A DNA stretch of 64,000 nt from Gamsiella multidivaricata (lineage: Eukaryota; Mortierellomycota; Mortierellomycetes; Mortierellales; Mortierellaceae): NCBI RefSeq assembly GCF_025024155.1, contig NW_026251730.1, forward strand, positions 372,001-436,000, read 5' to 3'. The position numbers and the translations under genes are program-made. The notes beneath the pieces are model-generated. The model was given only the letters and a program-made list of their open reading frames with translations. It had not been told where the DNA came from and ran no database searches. This document shows, one piece after another, positions 21,108 through 35,100 of this stretch; the first letter of the stretch is position 1, and each line of letters opens with the position of its first letter.

Positions 21108-22733
21108 TTATGGGTTGTAGGTCCAGACGACGGAGCCATCGGGTTGGATCACGGACTTGCCCTCGGCGTTCTTGCGATGGAACTGAGTTCTGGCACGAGT
21201 GTATGGATCCATCTTGTAGTACTGTGCGTGCAACTCCTTGGCAATCGCCTCTCTCTCCGGTGATGGCTCCTTCTTGCCACTCTTGATCCATTCCTTTGTT
21301 TTGATGTCGAACGATGCTGTCAATGTGTTCCATTCTGCTCCGAGCGCTGCCTTGGTTGCCTCGTCTTTCATCTTATCGTTCTCGCCAGCGACTGGTGGAA
21401 TGTAATCATACTTGAACTTGTCCGTTCCTGCGCCCTGGTATGAATCAGGCAAGTGCTCTGCTGGGATCAAATCAAGTAGTTCCTGGTTCTTGTAGGTGAA
21501 CTTGATCTTGGAAGCGACGACGGGGTCCAGCCATGGCTCGATGATCTTCCAGACACCCCAGAAGACCAGAGGGGCATTGTGAACCAAGATGGCACCGAGA
21601 GATTCAGGGTAGTAGGCCTCGAAGCACTTGACGAGGAACTGGACGAGGTTGTAGTCCATGTTGCCGAGTCCAAAGTTGGTGAGATCAAAGATTAGGGCGA
21701 CAGTCTCGACGGGTGCCTGGATCAGCAGACGGCCCGTCTCCATGAGGTAGATGGTCAAACGTTCAAGTGTCTTGGGGTCCTGGTCGCCGGCTCTGTGCAA
21801 CTGGACATTCAGATAGCTGAAGAGGGAGAAAGCGATGGGGTACCAGGGTTAGATTTTTCGGTCCTCTTGAGAGCCCTCCGTTTATTCACTGGTAGGGAGA
21901 GATTTTCCTTTCTCCACTCCCACATCTATGAAATCGAATTTGGTCGCCCATGCGCCTTTTGTTTGTTGTGTCCAAAACGTCCTGCATGCCATCCTGTGTC
22001 GTGTTACTCGCACGGATATGAGGAAGAGGGTCTTCGGGTAAAAGCTTTCTCATCCTTGCGCTTTCGATGAACCATGTTACTCTTGATCCATTAAAAACAC
22101 CGGCGCCGCTCATCCAAGTCTGTTCCCCAACAAAAAGTCAAATAAAGAAAATAAAATAAAAAAAAGGTGCACTTACACAACAGGCTGACCATTCTTATCT
22201 GTGCCGTGGATATAGAACTTGCCCATCTCGAGCTGCTGCTTGAACTTGGGGTACTTGGCATCCAGCTCGTCATCACCGAGGAGCTTGACGTCCTCGACAC
22301 CCTGCTCCAATCGCCACTTGAAGCCATTCAACAGCATCAACAGTCCCTTGCCGACATCCCATTTGCGCGCCCTCAAGAACCGCAAGACGAGCGAGTCAGG
22401 GTGATCGCCCAGTGCATTCTTCCAAAGCGACGATCTCACATCTTCGGCGGTCAAACCAAGCTCGGACAATGTGATGGTAGTTGGAGGCTCGATGACGGGC
22501 TCGACGGGTGCTGCTGGAGCTGCGGCACCAAACCATCCGCCACCCCAACCGGTCGAGGCTGCAACTGGAGCAGGTGCTGGTGCGACGGGTGCGGGGTCAG
22601 GAATGATGGTGACGGTGCCCTTCTCCTGGATTTCATAGATCGCGGACCACAGCTTCTGGAGGGCTTCGAGCTGATCGGGAGTCAAGGTGCCGACGTGGCC
22701 TGTACCTGGGGGAGAGTTCTCTGTAATCGACAT
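21108..22733 (-). CDS. CRAL-TRIO (Sec14-type) lipid-transfer protein, CSR1-like
   Basis: Exons 22733-22177 and 21816-21108 join (donor GTAAGT, acceptor CTTCAG) into 421 residues. The N-terminus has an Ala/Pro linker, then the CRAL-TRIO N-terminal helices (LVLRFLRARKWDVGKGLLML). The lipid-binding CRAL-TRIO domain follows: YLNVQLHRAGDQDP, VETVALIFDLTNFGLGNMDY, CFEAYYPESLGAILVHNAP, WLDPVVASKIKFT. The wording of these blocks is closest to yeast Csr1/Sfh2-type phosphatidylinositol-transfer proteins. They move phosphatidylinositol or related lipids between membranes in the cytosol. A TATA-like element lies about 85 bp upstream of the ATG. No defects were seen. Confidence 0.9.
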
Positions 22734-22816
22734 GTTGATGTATGTGCGTATGTGTGGATGTGGGTGAGTGAACGGAAGGGTTGTTTGTTTGAAGTTCCCA
22801 GGGGAGATAGGGTCTC

Positions 22817-22824
22817 TTTTTATA
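22817..22824 (-). promoter_or_regulatory. TATA-like box of the CRAL-TRIO gene
   Basis: On the reverse strand this reads TATAAAAA, about 85-90 bp before the start codon at 22733, a normal fungal TATA spacing. Confidence 0.5.
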
Positions 22825-23671
22825 CGCCGGTACCATGTCGTGATAACGACATGGAAATAACCTTGATGTGAACTGTTTCTTTAACCGAACATTGTCCAAT
22901 TCGTCAACTGCACCCTAAAACGAACATGTAATGAAGAACGTGCTTTCCGCATGCAATCCTTGGCTCTCGTGTGCACGTTGCTGTCCTTTGATTTCTCATG
23001 AGCTATGCAGATCGACCATGTCTCGTGGATCCTGCATCGATATCGACATTCGTCTGCATCATTAGGAGTATGGATGCCAAGCAATTGTGCAAGAAAGGTA
23101 AGGGTCGCCCTTTGAAAAAAAAAAAAAAAAAAAGTCGTTAAAGTGGACAGTGACTCGTGAAGAGGCTTCCAAAACAGCTGCTCCTCTGGGGCATTGGGCA
23201 TTTTCTGAGCGATATCTCAACCATAAGCAAGGAAATAGGCATCGTCTGAACATCCTTGTCAATTAAACACATGTCCAGACAACTAGGCCCCTCGAGAGCA
23301 CGTCTCCACATGCATGTGAAAGGGCTACTTTGCGCTTTTTAAGGTTGCCGCGTATAGGACCATTTGCTCAGTTGTTGGGTTCTACAGAAGCCACGCTGTC
23401 TTCTTCTTTATCCTGCCAAGTGCTTCCAAACCATCGACTTTGCTGTGGCCAAGGCTAAGAGGGTGAGTCGTTTCCGCAGATGTTGTTCATCGAGTTTAAA
23501 CGATCCCAAAGGTGCCAATAGATCAATGGATACAAATGCAGTCGCAGGAATGGGCCCTGACAATGAATATAGCAAATACTTTTTGGTCATCAACATCGCC
23601 TTCACCATAGACATCGCAATTGCCACCGCCATCGTTATACCCATCGCCACCTCAAGCTTGGATTCCATGCC
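22825..23671. other. Divergent intergenic region; no gene seen
   Basis: Spacer between the CRAL-TRIO gene and the plus-strand F-box gene. It contains a poly(A) run (about 23117-23134) and scattered ATC/GCC-rich sequence (23580-23660). No gene was recognised. Confidence 0.35.
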
Positions 23672-25747
23672 ATGAACGAACATCAGGAACATGCCAGTAA
23701 CGATTCATCACGCTCCAGGAAGCAGCACGCGCTCCACATACCAGAAATCACACTCATGATAGTGTCGCACCTCACGCCTGGAGAAATCCTGGTATGCAGG
23801 GGCGTATCGCACGAGTGGCGTCAGGTATTCTCGCCGTTCCTACAACTTCACGCTATCTACTGCAACCGCGGTGCTGCCTTCAAGGCAATGTTCGAGGCGC
23901 GACTCGAGACCCTAGGCCGGTTTGTCCAGTCGTTGAAGCAAGTTTACCCCTCCCAGCCTGAACTCGAGAGGATACAGCGGACTTGTTCAGAATTGAGGCA
24001 CATCGGATTCATTATCAAGAGGAAAGATATGTTGAATACGCGCGCCTTGGTCGAGTTCTTTGAGGCCATGTCAACGCTGGAGCGGATCGAGGTGTTTTCG
24101 TTCCACGATCAGTCGGCCATGACGTTTCTCTTCTGCCTTGCATCCTATGGACTCGAGGTACCACCATCTGCATCAGCAACTACAAACAAGGATTCAGGAT
24201 TAAATTCGGCCGCCCTAACAGCAGCGGGGGGATCGTCGTCGCTGTTGTCAAAGGCGGATACAGCGCTCAGGGAGCTTGAGATTGGATGTGCAGTCCATTC
24301 CCTAAAGCCTTCTTGCTTAAATTGGACCTATCTGGAAGCTGTGCTGAAGAGACATCCGCTGGTACAGAAACTTCGACTTCGACATGTAACGCTTCTAGAG
24401 GAGCTGGATCTCAAGGATGCAGAAGGACTAGGTTGGGCCCGTTCTCTCATCAGCAAGACTTTTCTTGGCCCTCAAGTTCAACAAAAGTGGACCGCTCTGG
24501 TGGGCAGAATGGCAACAGGCACAGGACATCAAGAGCAAAAGAGAGTTTTAAACAAGCTTATGCCTTCATTACTCTTTGTCTCGACAACATGCCTCGGGAC
24601 TACTACATCAGCCATGTTCAATCATGTCGATACCCTTGTGCTGGACGGCGTCCAACTGTCAGAGGAATTATTTGAGAGCATCCTAAGGCGCTGTCCCGTC
24701 TTGGCGACGCTAGATCTCCGTCTAGTAGGGCTTGACCTTCCGATGTCAGTATGGCCACATTGTCTTTCGCACTGCCCCCGGCTGGCAAACGTTATGATCA
24801 GAAACGATTTCGGCGGCATTCACTTGGATATTGCACAATTCTGGACCTTAGTGCCATCGACGCTGATATCTTTCCATGCGAGTTCCAACCATGATGGTAT
24901 TATATTCGCAGAGCCAGGATTTGATTTGAGTCTGCAGAGCGCCGCTATAACCGACCGCCGCCCCGGATCAGCCCTTACCTCACTGGATTTGTCTATCGGA
25001 ATCAGCATTGCCGATAGTGGCGTTCGATATGTGATGCAGTACTGTGGATCATTGGAAACCCTTACCCTAGAATTCCTGTACTTCAAGGAGGACTGGGGGA
25101 ATGTTGGAGAATCCATCACCTTTCCTGTATGGGCGTGCGGAACCACTCTTAAGAGGCTGGAGCTTCGAGCACGGTATCGACCATTCGATCAAGAATTGGA
25201 CGAACGAGCACTCGGATTTGTGAGACGACTTCAGGATTTGAAGGTCCTGCAGATGCTGGTCTTGCCCGCTAAAATGCTGAGCGATCTTTCAGAGAGCCAG
25301 CACGAGGACTATGCAGCATTCAGAGACGTGTTGGATATGTTAGAGCTTCAAGAGCTATTGCGGGATCAGGCGCAGGCGCAGCAGGCCTCTTCGCAAACGT
25401 CTTTAACATTGCCTGGAAGCAGTATATTTGCACTAAACGAGGAACAGCAGTCATTGCCTCAACAACAAGGACATGTATGGGATCGGGACGCACTAGGGCC
25501 ACGCAATTTTGTTCCGCCGATGCCCTCGGTTCGAGAAGTGAAGTTGACCGCAGCAAGTGGTGTGCGACTCTCGATGCAGATGCGATATTTACATATCTTG
25601 ATGGAAGCCATGCCAGGGATAAAGACGATCTGGACAGCTATGGCGCTGTACGAGTTGGACCGCATCTCACGCTTCAACGCGATCCACAAAAGGTTCCAGG
25701 AGCTTTATGGTAATGCCAATGTCCAGCTCAATCTCGGAGACTCGTAG
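23672..25747 (+). CDS. F-box/leucine-rich-repeat protein, intact
   Basis: A single open frame of 691 residues. The F-box is at about residues 20-60 (LHIPEITLMIVSHLTPGEIL, CRGVSHEWRQVFSPFLQ). Irregular leucine-rich repeats follow: LVQKLRLRHVTLLEELDL, VDTLVLDGVQLSEELFESIL, CPVLATLDLRLVGL, SLETLTLEFLYFKEDW, LKRLELRARYRPF. The family recruits substrates to Skp1-Cul1 ubiquitin ligases, with target choice set by the LRRs; the substrate here is unknown. The gene is intronless and has no defect, unlike the two F-box relics nearby. The same LRR style (WPHCLSHCPRLANV) suggests a lineage-specific expanded family. Confidence 0.85.
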   Translation: MNEHQEHASNDSSRSRKQHALHIPEITLMIVSHLTPGEILVCRGVSHEWRQVFSPFLQLHAIYCNRGAAFKAMFEARLETLGRFVQSLKQVYPSQPELERIQRTCSELRHIGFIIKRKDMLNTRALVEFFEAMSTLERIEVFSFHDQSAMTFLFCLASYGLEVPPSASATTNKDSGLNSAALTAAGGSSSLLSKADTALRELEIGCAVHSLKPSCLNWTYLEAVLKRHPLVQKLRLRHVTLLEELDLKDAEGLGWARSLISKTFLGPQVQQKWTALVGRMATGTGHQEQKRVLNKLMPSLLFVSTTCLGTTTSAMFNHVDTLVLDGVQLSEELFESILRRCPVLATLDLRLVGLDLPMSVWPHCLSHCPRLANVMIRNDFGGIHLDIAQFWTLVPSTLISFHASSNHDGIIFAEPGFDLSLQSAAITDRRPGSALTSLDLSIGISIADSGVRYVMQYCGSLETLTLEFLYFKEDWGNVGESITFPVWACGTTLKRLELRARYRPFDQELDERALGFVRRLQDLKVLQMLVLPAKMLSDLSESQHEDYAAFRDVLDMLELQELLRDQAQAQQASSQTSLTLPGSSIFALNEEQQSLPQQQGHVWDRDALGPRNFVPPMPSVREVKLTAASGVRLSMQMRYLHILMEAMPGIKTIWTAMALYELDRISRFNAIHKRFQELYGNANVQLNLGDS

Positions 25748-25849
25748 ATGATGTGCAAATAGGATATATATAAAATATAAGAAGACTAGGAGACCTAGGC
25801 AATAAAGCATTCTTTTTTTTTTTTTTTTTTTTTTTTGGATGGATATTAC

Positions 25850-26620
25850 GTTTATTTCAATAGAAAATGTATGGCATGAACACTTGAATACTTCCAGGAT
25901 GTCAGGCCCATGAGCTGCTCCAATTCCGTCAGCTCCTTGAGGAAAGGGAGAGGCACAAACTGAATATATAACTGGGGAATCCAGCTCATCAACCGCTGCA
26001 GTTTTGACTGTGGCTCAAAGTTGACTGGTAAAGCTACCGACTAGGTTTTGTTGACCAAGACGCACTACAGGAGGTCGTGTGTGAGCGAGATGCTGTGGAC
26101 CAAACAAACGATATTGGATATATCAATGAGGGTGGATGGCATGGTGATAATCCACAGCACCCCAGTGTGGAGTCGTCCGTTTTTGTGAGGATTTCTTTGC
26201 AAAAGTGAAATAAGGATATCACCAGTCAGTCTTCTCCATCAGTATACCCTTGGTCTATTCGGACGTTACCTGACGGTACGCTCCTGTGTATTATCCGAGA
26301 GATGTGTGCTGGATTCGTAAAGTTGAAGTTGAGGAGATTAGCAGCGGCGGGACCGAGTTGGCGAACGAATCAAATGCTGTGGGTGGCGAAGGATTTGATC
26401 CAGTGCGCCAGAGATAGCGGGTAAAGTCTCTGTGCTAGGTTTTGTTGATCTTGACGCATTGCATCAGATCGTAGAGGGTGAGATGCTGTGCGATGGAGAT
26501 GGTTTCGGGGATGTTGAAGATGGTGTTCCTCCAGGGGTTGGAACAGAGAAACGAATTCAGGGGCAGTAAACGCCCTCAATTGCTCAGGTACGAGACTGAC
26601 GCGTGCCGGAATGTCCATCT
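25850..26620 (-). pseudogene. Two tandem F-box gene relics
   Basis: Two reverse-strand segments about 394 bp apart each contain an F-box-like stretch that stops at the same point. One reads IPETISIAQHLTLYDLMQCV then KINKT and a TAG (stop at 26437-26435). The other reads DISNIVCLVHSISLTHDLL, a TAG, then CVLVNKT and a TAG (stop at 26043-26041). After the second copy an LRR-like tail continues (SKLQRLMSWIPQLYIQFVPL, then FLKELTELEQLMGL). In both, the final TAG sits where F-box genes usually have the Trp of NKxW. They look like duplicated fragments and neither is functional. Confidence 0.5.
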
Positions 26621-26689
26621 GGACGCGAAACCGATTTACATTTTTGTAGCTTGTAGCCAGGCGCGAACGCGCCGATATTGGTCCTGATT

Positions 26690-27098
26690 GGCAATTAACA
26701 GTTCAGTGGAGAGAGATATGGATGAGACAGATCAGGCCATTAAGAATTAAGAAGAGGGAGATGGGATGGGAGCCCTTTTCTTCAGCAGGGTTTATTTGCG
26801 CGTGCTCCATGGACGGTGATTGGCCCATGGTTTAATGGCGCCAGGTGCATGTTTCCATCCCCCTTTCACCGTTTATCCATTTGCCCGTTACTTTGCGCAA
26901 TGCAAACGATCTCTGGAGAGATAAGGAAAGGGCTAGAGAAGCATGGTCCGATCTGCCCTTCCTTTACTCTCCGTGGCCGTCGCTCACAAAAAAAAAAAGA
27001 TGAAAAGTGGCCTGACTTACTCAGGTCCGATCTTCAATTGCACATATGGCGATCTCTCCCTAATTGCACATCCTGGGGAACTCCGGACAACTCTTGAA
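26690..27098. other. Upstream of thiolase gene; no gene seen
   Basis: Intergenic sequence with a short poly(A) run near 26990. No coding signal was recognised before the thiolase promoter. Confidence 0.35.
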
Positions 27099-27105
27099 TA
27101 TAAAA
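27099..27105 (+). promoter_or_regulatory. TATA box of the thiolase gene
   Basis: TATAAAA lies 116 bp before the start codon at 27215, followed by a CT/CA-rich leader. This is the expected fungal arrangement. Confidence 0.6.
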
Positions 27106-27214
27106 GGCCAGCAAATGCACGCCCTTGTTCAACAAGCATCTTGTACATTCATCACTCTCCTCTCTCACTCGCTCAATCAGCATCTCGTCCTCATCTACAG
27201 CCCATAACATCAAC

Positions 27215-29210
<1,996 letters not shown>

Positions 29211-29723
29211 AAAAAACGAGGGTGCGAGAACCTAAATGAATAGAATCGTAGTAAATATTTAGATACCACAGCAGATGCGACATGCACCATCTCCATCTCC
29301 ATTTTGTTATATATATATATTCACGCCATTAAAGCCGCTGCCGTGAGATCTACATCGTGCTTTTCTTGAGAATCAGGGTGTAGCCTCTATCAACCTAAGG
29401 CGATGCTCTGGATTCCCCTCTTTTTTTCCCCCTGCAGAAATAAGTGCGTGTACAACAGTTCAGGGGAATCAGATTCTATGTGACATTTATCAATGCAGCA
29501 GTTTCTTTAATCAGCCCATCTTTTATTCGCGTGAAACGTAAAGGATCGGAGTAGAGATAGCTTATTCAGGGAACGATTGTCGTATTCATGCGTGCTATAT
29601 AAATGTTGGTTTGAGCAAAGCGCCTGCAAGACGAAATGTGCTGATCCAGTGCAGCATCATGCCATAAGAGGAATCACGATCCAGTGACTTATTGAGACGA
29701 TCGCAATCCGTTTGCACACAGCC
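29211..29723. other. Convergent intergenic region
   Basis: 3' flanks of the thiolase gene and of the reverse F-box gene. A short (TA)n run lies near 29310. No gene was seen. Confidence 0.4.
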
Positions 29724-31337
29724 CTACTCGATACGGATCCATGGTCTTTTTTCTTTCAGCGAGGCCACGAATCGCTCTTGCGCCAGCAGTGTCGTCTCCG
29801 ATAAAGCGTCTCGGTCAGTGCTCAGTAACGCAACATGAATCAGACTCGGCCAGTTTTCAATCATCCACTCTGCCTCCACCGTATCCATGGAGTTCTTCGA
29901 GCGAGCGATGTAAGTCAATGACTTCAGCCTCTTCAATCCCGGTAGCCAACTAAGGAACCCATTCGATAAGCACAATAACTCAATGTTGCGCCCAAGTGTC
30001 CATTCCTCCAGTTCCGAAAGACGCGCAGTCTGCGGAAAGACATAATGCATGAAACGACTCTGCAATTTCTCGCTTGGACACGTTTGACTGACAACCTCAG
30101 TCCCATGTTCCAAAATGTAATACAGTGTCAATCGCTTCAGCTCAAGGAAGACCCACCCTTTGTGAAGTGCCAGGTCCTCTTCTGGGGTACGACCGTTCTG
30201 TGACCGCAAGTTAACAGTGATACCCAGGGTACGCAGTTTCGGAAGGCTGCTCACAAGACTTACAAGGTCTGCCAGCCGAGTGTTGTGGTAGTGGATGATA
30301 TCCATGGACGTCAATGTTGTGGCTTGATGTTGCGTGAGGGCCATCACAAATGTGCTTAGGGCCCTAGTGCCCTTGACTGTTATGGATTCGAGCCCACATT
30401 GTCTCTCCAGGTCGCCTGCATTGCTGTTGAGGGAGTCATCGCCGCTTCCTTGTCCGAGCGAGCGTATAAACCTTGTGTTCAGTTCTTCGGTATCCTTGCC
30501 TAGAACACCGCCTAGCTGAAGGTCTCGCAATTTTGGACACTTGCCGTCTTCAAATACAGATACGATCTGTTCCAGTATTCCTGTGGTCTTCAGATCTCCC
30601 ATAGTCTCCAGATCTCCCAGTCGAAAGACTTGCAAGTGTGGACATTGTGCTAGAAACAGAGGCAAGATGGCGAGCCCATACCCAAAACACCGTACGTAAA
30701 GCCCCAGCTCTCGCAGTTGAGCCTTTGGCATCTGCTCCATGCCACGGTTGGCGGACTCGTCCTGTTTTCTCAGAACTTCACGGAGATGCTCGTCTTGATA
30801 CAGTATAGTAAGGTAGGATCTGACACGTAAAATCAATGAATCGAGGTTGCTGCAGGCCTGGAAAAGTTGAAGTACAAAAAACGGGTCGAGGAATTGTCGG
30901 GAAGTGAGGTCAAAATTTTTCATTTCATCAAGATCTGGATTGATGAGCCAGAATTCGATCTTCAGTGTTCGCAGAACAGTCGGAGCGATTCTCAAGAACG
31001 TGCGTAAACCAGATATCTCCGTTAAGAGCACATGACTGTCAAAGATATTCAACGAAGAGGACGCCTCCAAGGACCAGAGATTGGGGAGTGGAAAGTCGTC
31101 AGCGGCCAGGTGAGCGATATTCAGGCGGAGGATTGTCTTGACGTGATCGCGGTGCTTTTGCAGAGTGCATTCATCGAAATCCGAGGACCCAAAGTCGAGG
31201 GCACGCCAGAGAGTGGGCCTAAACCAGGTGGACCACTGTTTGGAAACGCGGGAGCAATGAGCCAGGTCGCGACTGGAGAGATACTGGGTGACCTCGTCCT
31301 TGAGAAGGGGGACGTCGAAGATCGATGGCTTCTCCAT
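29724..31337 (-). CDS. F-box/leucine-rich-repeat protein, intact
   Basis: The start at 31337 (MEKPSIFDVPLLKDEVTQYL) puts the F-box at the N-terminus and gives 537 residues. The frame is open 34 codons further upstream, but that extension is a hydrophobic run untypical of the family. The F-box (LSSRDLAHCSRVSKQWSTWF) is followed by LRR-like blocks: FPLPNLWSLEASSSLNIF, CSNLDSLILRVRSYLTI, CPHLQVFRLGDLETMG, CPKLRDLQLGGVLG, LPKLRTLGITVNL, LPGLKRLKSLTYI. It is probably an SCF ubiquitin-ligase adaptor with an unknown target. No introns and no defects. A direct repeat near 30586-30617 (CTTCAGATCTCCCATAGTC, then CTCCAGATCTCCCA) duplicates codons around LGDLETMGDLKTTG. Confidence 0.82.
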   Translation of the reverse strand: MEKPSIFDVPLLKDEVTQYLSSRDLAHCSRVSKQWSTWFRPTLWRALDFGSSDFDECTLQKHRDHVKTILRLNIAHLAADDFPLPNLWSLEASSSLNIFDSHVLLTEISGLRTFLRIAPTVLRTLKIEFWLINPDLDEMKNFDLTSRQFLDPFFVLQLFQACSNLDSLILRVRSYLTILYQDEHLREVLRKQDESANRGMEQMPKAQLRELGLYVRCFGYGLAILPLFLAQCPHLQVFRLGDLETMGDLKTTGILEQIVSVFEDGKCPKLRDLQLGGVLGKDTEELNTRFIRSLGQGSGDDSLNSNAGDLERQCGLESITVKGTRALSTFVMALTQHQATTLTSMDIIHYHNTRLADLVSLVSSLPKLRTLGITVNLRSQNGRTPEEDLALHKGWVFLELKRLTLYYILEHGTEVVSQTCPSEKLQSRFMHYVFPQTARLSELEEWTLGRNIELLCLSNGFLSWLPGLKRLKSLTYIARSKNSMDTVEAEWMIENWPSLIHVALLSTDRDALSETTLLAQERFVASLKEKRPWIRIE

Positions 31338-32144
31338 ATTGGTGCGAACAGGAGGTGCTGTGGGGCGTGCAGCAAGGGAATGGACGAGAGTAAGAATGAA
31401 GATTATTAGAGAGCGACAAAGAAAGATGAAGAAGATCACGGTGAGAACAAGAGAGAGAACAGGGAGAAAAGAGAAGAACGAGCACGTATTTATTACTTGA
31501 CATCCCTGTCAAAATCAGCAGCTTCTCGTCACGCCACCATGTATCGAGTGCAGGAGGCCCTTAATAGGACATGGTTAAAAATGAGGTTTCGACAACAGGT
31601 ACACACCTCCGTTGTAGAAGCATGAAGTTGCATATCCGTAGCAATCTCGACAACAGCTTGGTTGTTCGTAAATTGGCATTTACCGGTTTATTGAGACAAA
31701 CTTCTGCAGCAATTTCTACACCACTCTTTTCAACCAGTCAGCATGGAGTTGGATTTCACATAGTCAGGCTATAAAAGGAAGGTGGTTAGGGGTGCTTGTG
31801 ATTCTCACAGGAGCACAGCCTTCACAGTCGAACTCCAATTTAAGTCGCTTAAATTGGAGGAGTAGCCATGTATTCAGTCCAATTGAAATATATATATAAT
31901 TTATTTGAACAGGTTCGTGTTTACATGTTCCTCAGCCCATGCAAATCAATAAGCATTTTCTCCAGCAAAAAAAAAAAATCACTTTCTCCAGCGCTCTAGA
32001 GCGGTATTGACTAAATCAGTCGCCCAATAATGCGAAGGAGATGAAAACCCTTTTTTTAATTATCTGATATTCCTTGTACAGATGATGTGGCGCCCGCCAT
32101 TCACGAACAGAGATCCTCACTATGAAATTTCGTAACTGAAGTCA
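31338..32144. other. Intergenic, between F-box gene and ZNFX1 copy A
   Basis: Upstream region of the F-box gene and 3' flank of ZNFX1 copy A. A plus-strand TATAAAAGG at about 31771 has no recognisable gene downstream. A short inverted repeat built on TTTAAGTCGCTTAAATT lies near 31840. No ORF of note. Confidence 0.4.
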
Positions 32145-35100
32145 CTAGTGGCCGAGGGCAGTGCCGTACATCGCCTCGAATTCCTCGTCGCGCGTGTTGT
32201 CGCCCAGAAGTCGATGTCCGGTTCCTCCTACTGGGGTTCCGCACTCGGGGCAGATCGCCTCCTGCATGGCACCGCCGCACTCTCCAATGACGTACTATGT
32301 TAAAATAACAAGAGTATTAAGTAAGTAATTACCGACAAAAATAAAAAATAATAATAATAACAAAAAAAAAAGGAAAGAGAGAGACTTACCGTGTGGCCAT
32401 TTCGGCAGCGGTACCAGTGTCCAGCTCCGCCCAGCTCCCTACTCATCGCCTTGAACAGCTGCAACTTCTCCTCCTTTGTCACGGGTGAATAGGGACTCTC
32501 ACCGCGGGCAATCTTGACAGCCGCCACAACGTTCGCCTCCAGCTCTGCTGCCCTAGCCACACACTCGTCCTTGATACCGAGCGGACAATGATCCTTGATT
32601 GCCTTGTGCTCAGCCATGAACTTTTCCACAAGACCGTCGACCTTATTCAGACGCTCCCTCATCGCCTCCTCCTCCCTCGGGAACGTCCTCAGACCCAACC
32701 ATTGGGTCTCTCTATAGATCACCTCCATGTGGATAATGCGTGCATACGCCGCCTTTCGATCATAGCGCCCATTCAACGTGGCTGCCTTCAGTTTTTCGAT
32801 GTGAACTCGAGCACACTTCAGCAAGTCCTCGACGAACCAATACCACCCGGAGGAGGCGCCGATCTTGTTCATAGCCGCAAACGCCAGCGCAAGGACCAAA
32901 ATCAAAACGCTGTTCCGCTCGTGCAACGCGTTGACATATCCATCGCCGCTAAAGCCATCTCTCGGAAGGCCGCACTCGATGACGCATACTTGGATGATAT
33001 CAGAGGCAGTTACCGCATCCTTTCGCAAAAATGGACGGGTGACAAGGTCCTTCGATAGGTCGTAAGTTGGAGCAGTTTTGATCCTGTAGAGGTGAGACAC
33101 TGCTGCGTCAAAGAGCAGCTTCGAAGGTGAATCGCAAGCCCGCTTGATGATGTCTCCGAAATATTGAAGAGATCCCGCAGCTGGTGCAACCAGCTTGCTC
33201 CATGCGTCGGCATGCGCCTTAGGAATGCTATAAATCTTTGCAATCGACCTGAAATCACTGTTCGGCAGCTGGATGTTCTTGTCATCGTAACTCCCAAGGA
33301 TTCTCAATATGGGATTCGGCGACTCTGGGCAGTCTTCAGCCTGAGTAAGGGAGGCAAGGAACGCACTTTTCCTTTGTCCGACCAAGACTTGTGCCATATT
33401 AAATGCCTTCTGCGCATTGACCATGGTTCGTGCTTGGGCAATCTCGTGCTTGTGTGAGCGTAGTCGCAGTTGTGAGCATTTGACCCTGCGGCCATATCTC
33501 AAGATTCCAATGATGGGCTTGCGACAGTTGGGACACGACACTTGGGGCACTTCATCGTTCGTCAGATCCTTCTTGCCGACATATTGAACATCGCCTGTCT
33601 TCTTGTCCGTCTCTGCAACGTAGTACTCGGACATTCCCATCATTCCATCCAGTGTGGTCATTGTCAGGGCATGTCCACACGCAAGAACGAGGATCGGGTC
33701 GTCATCGATATCGACCTCAGCGAGCGATTGCTGCATGATCAGGTCGACAATCTGACCCATGGTTGAAGGGTCCTTGCACTCGACACAGAACTTTTCCGAA
33801 GGACATTTCTCACCGCAAATAGAAGGACATTGATGGCCACACTTGAGTTCCTTGTCGCACCGTTTGTTGCACGGAAGTCGGTCGCAAGGTGCTCCACAAG
33901 GCATGTCGCATTGACCCTGATGCTTGCACTCCCACACACAGCGGTGACAGCATGCAGCGCATGGCACGTTACACTTCTGCTTACATCGAGAATGAGCGCA
34001 AAAGATCTCACATTTCTGCTGGCAGGGGCGGCAGGGGGATTTGCCATGGCATTTAGACGTGCAAGCGTGGCCGCAGAACTGAATTCTTCCACACTCCTTC
34101 TGACAGCTACCATGGACGGTACGGTCGATCCGCGCGACTGGTGCATCTTCCTCTCGTACCCAACCGGGTGATGCCTTTTGGCAATCGGAGCACGGACGAG
34201 TACATTCATGCCCACAGGCGAGTATTGCACCACAGGACTTGCGGCAAACGATCTTGTTCGGATCCTCCCAGCAGTTCATCTCGTGCTCGTGCTCACAGTT
34301 TGGCAGGTTTTGAGTGACCTTGACCTTGCAGATGATCTTCAAAGGATCCTTGGCCTGGTAGCATCTGGCCTGCTGAAGGACATGGCCACATGGAAGCATA
34401 ATGTCCGCCACAATCTCCATGCAGCTTCCGCACTTCTCGCCGCAGAATTTTGGACATACATGTTCGCAGTCCGCGTGGAGGCGTGGACACGGCTGGAAAC
34501 ACTTGACCAGAAGATGGTCTTTGTCATCAGGATGGCCTATTCAACAAAGTAATAAAAGAAGATTAGAGGAGCTCTTATAGTGTTCCTCTGTCGACAGTTT
34601 GGATCCACATTTATTAAACTTACAGCTGAGGGGGCAGACATGGCCGCAGGGCATGTTTGCCCCGCACTTCGCCGTGCATCCTCCGTTCGGGGCCACAGTC
34701 TGAAGGATCTCAGGGCTGTCTGCGACGTTCTTGATGTCAGGATGGTTCCTGCAGATAATAGGGAAGCCATCGCCCAAGCGTTCTCCATCTTCTAACTCTT
34801 CAATAATTTCTGGCCACAGTGACTGATTATCCTTGGTCTGCCTCATGTGTTCTGCGTTCCCAATCAAGTACATGCCATGTTGTGCTCGAGACAGGAGAAC
34901 ATTGGTGCGATTGGGAGACTTGAGGAATCCGATGGAACTCGATGCTGCCATGGCTCCATCCCGCTTGACATTACTGCGAACAAGGGAGATAATGACAATC
35001 TTGGCCTCCTCGCCCTGTCAACAATAAAAACAAAACAAAACAAATAAAAAATGAGTCCATTGTGGCTCAACATAAAATCTGGGCAAAAGCAAATAATACC

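Noticed and set aside
31771..31900. Plus-strand TATA box suggesting an unannotated gene
   Set aside because: No reading frame, splice pattern or RNA gene signature follows it.
33542..33766. Identical 74-codon plus-strand ORF here and at 45470-45694
   Set aside because: The identity comes from the A-B conversion tract on the opposite strand and not from a duplicated small gene.
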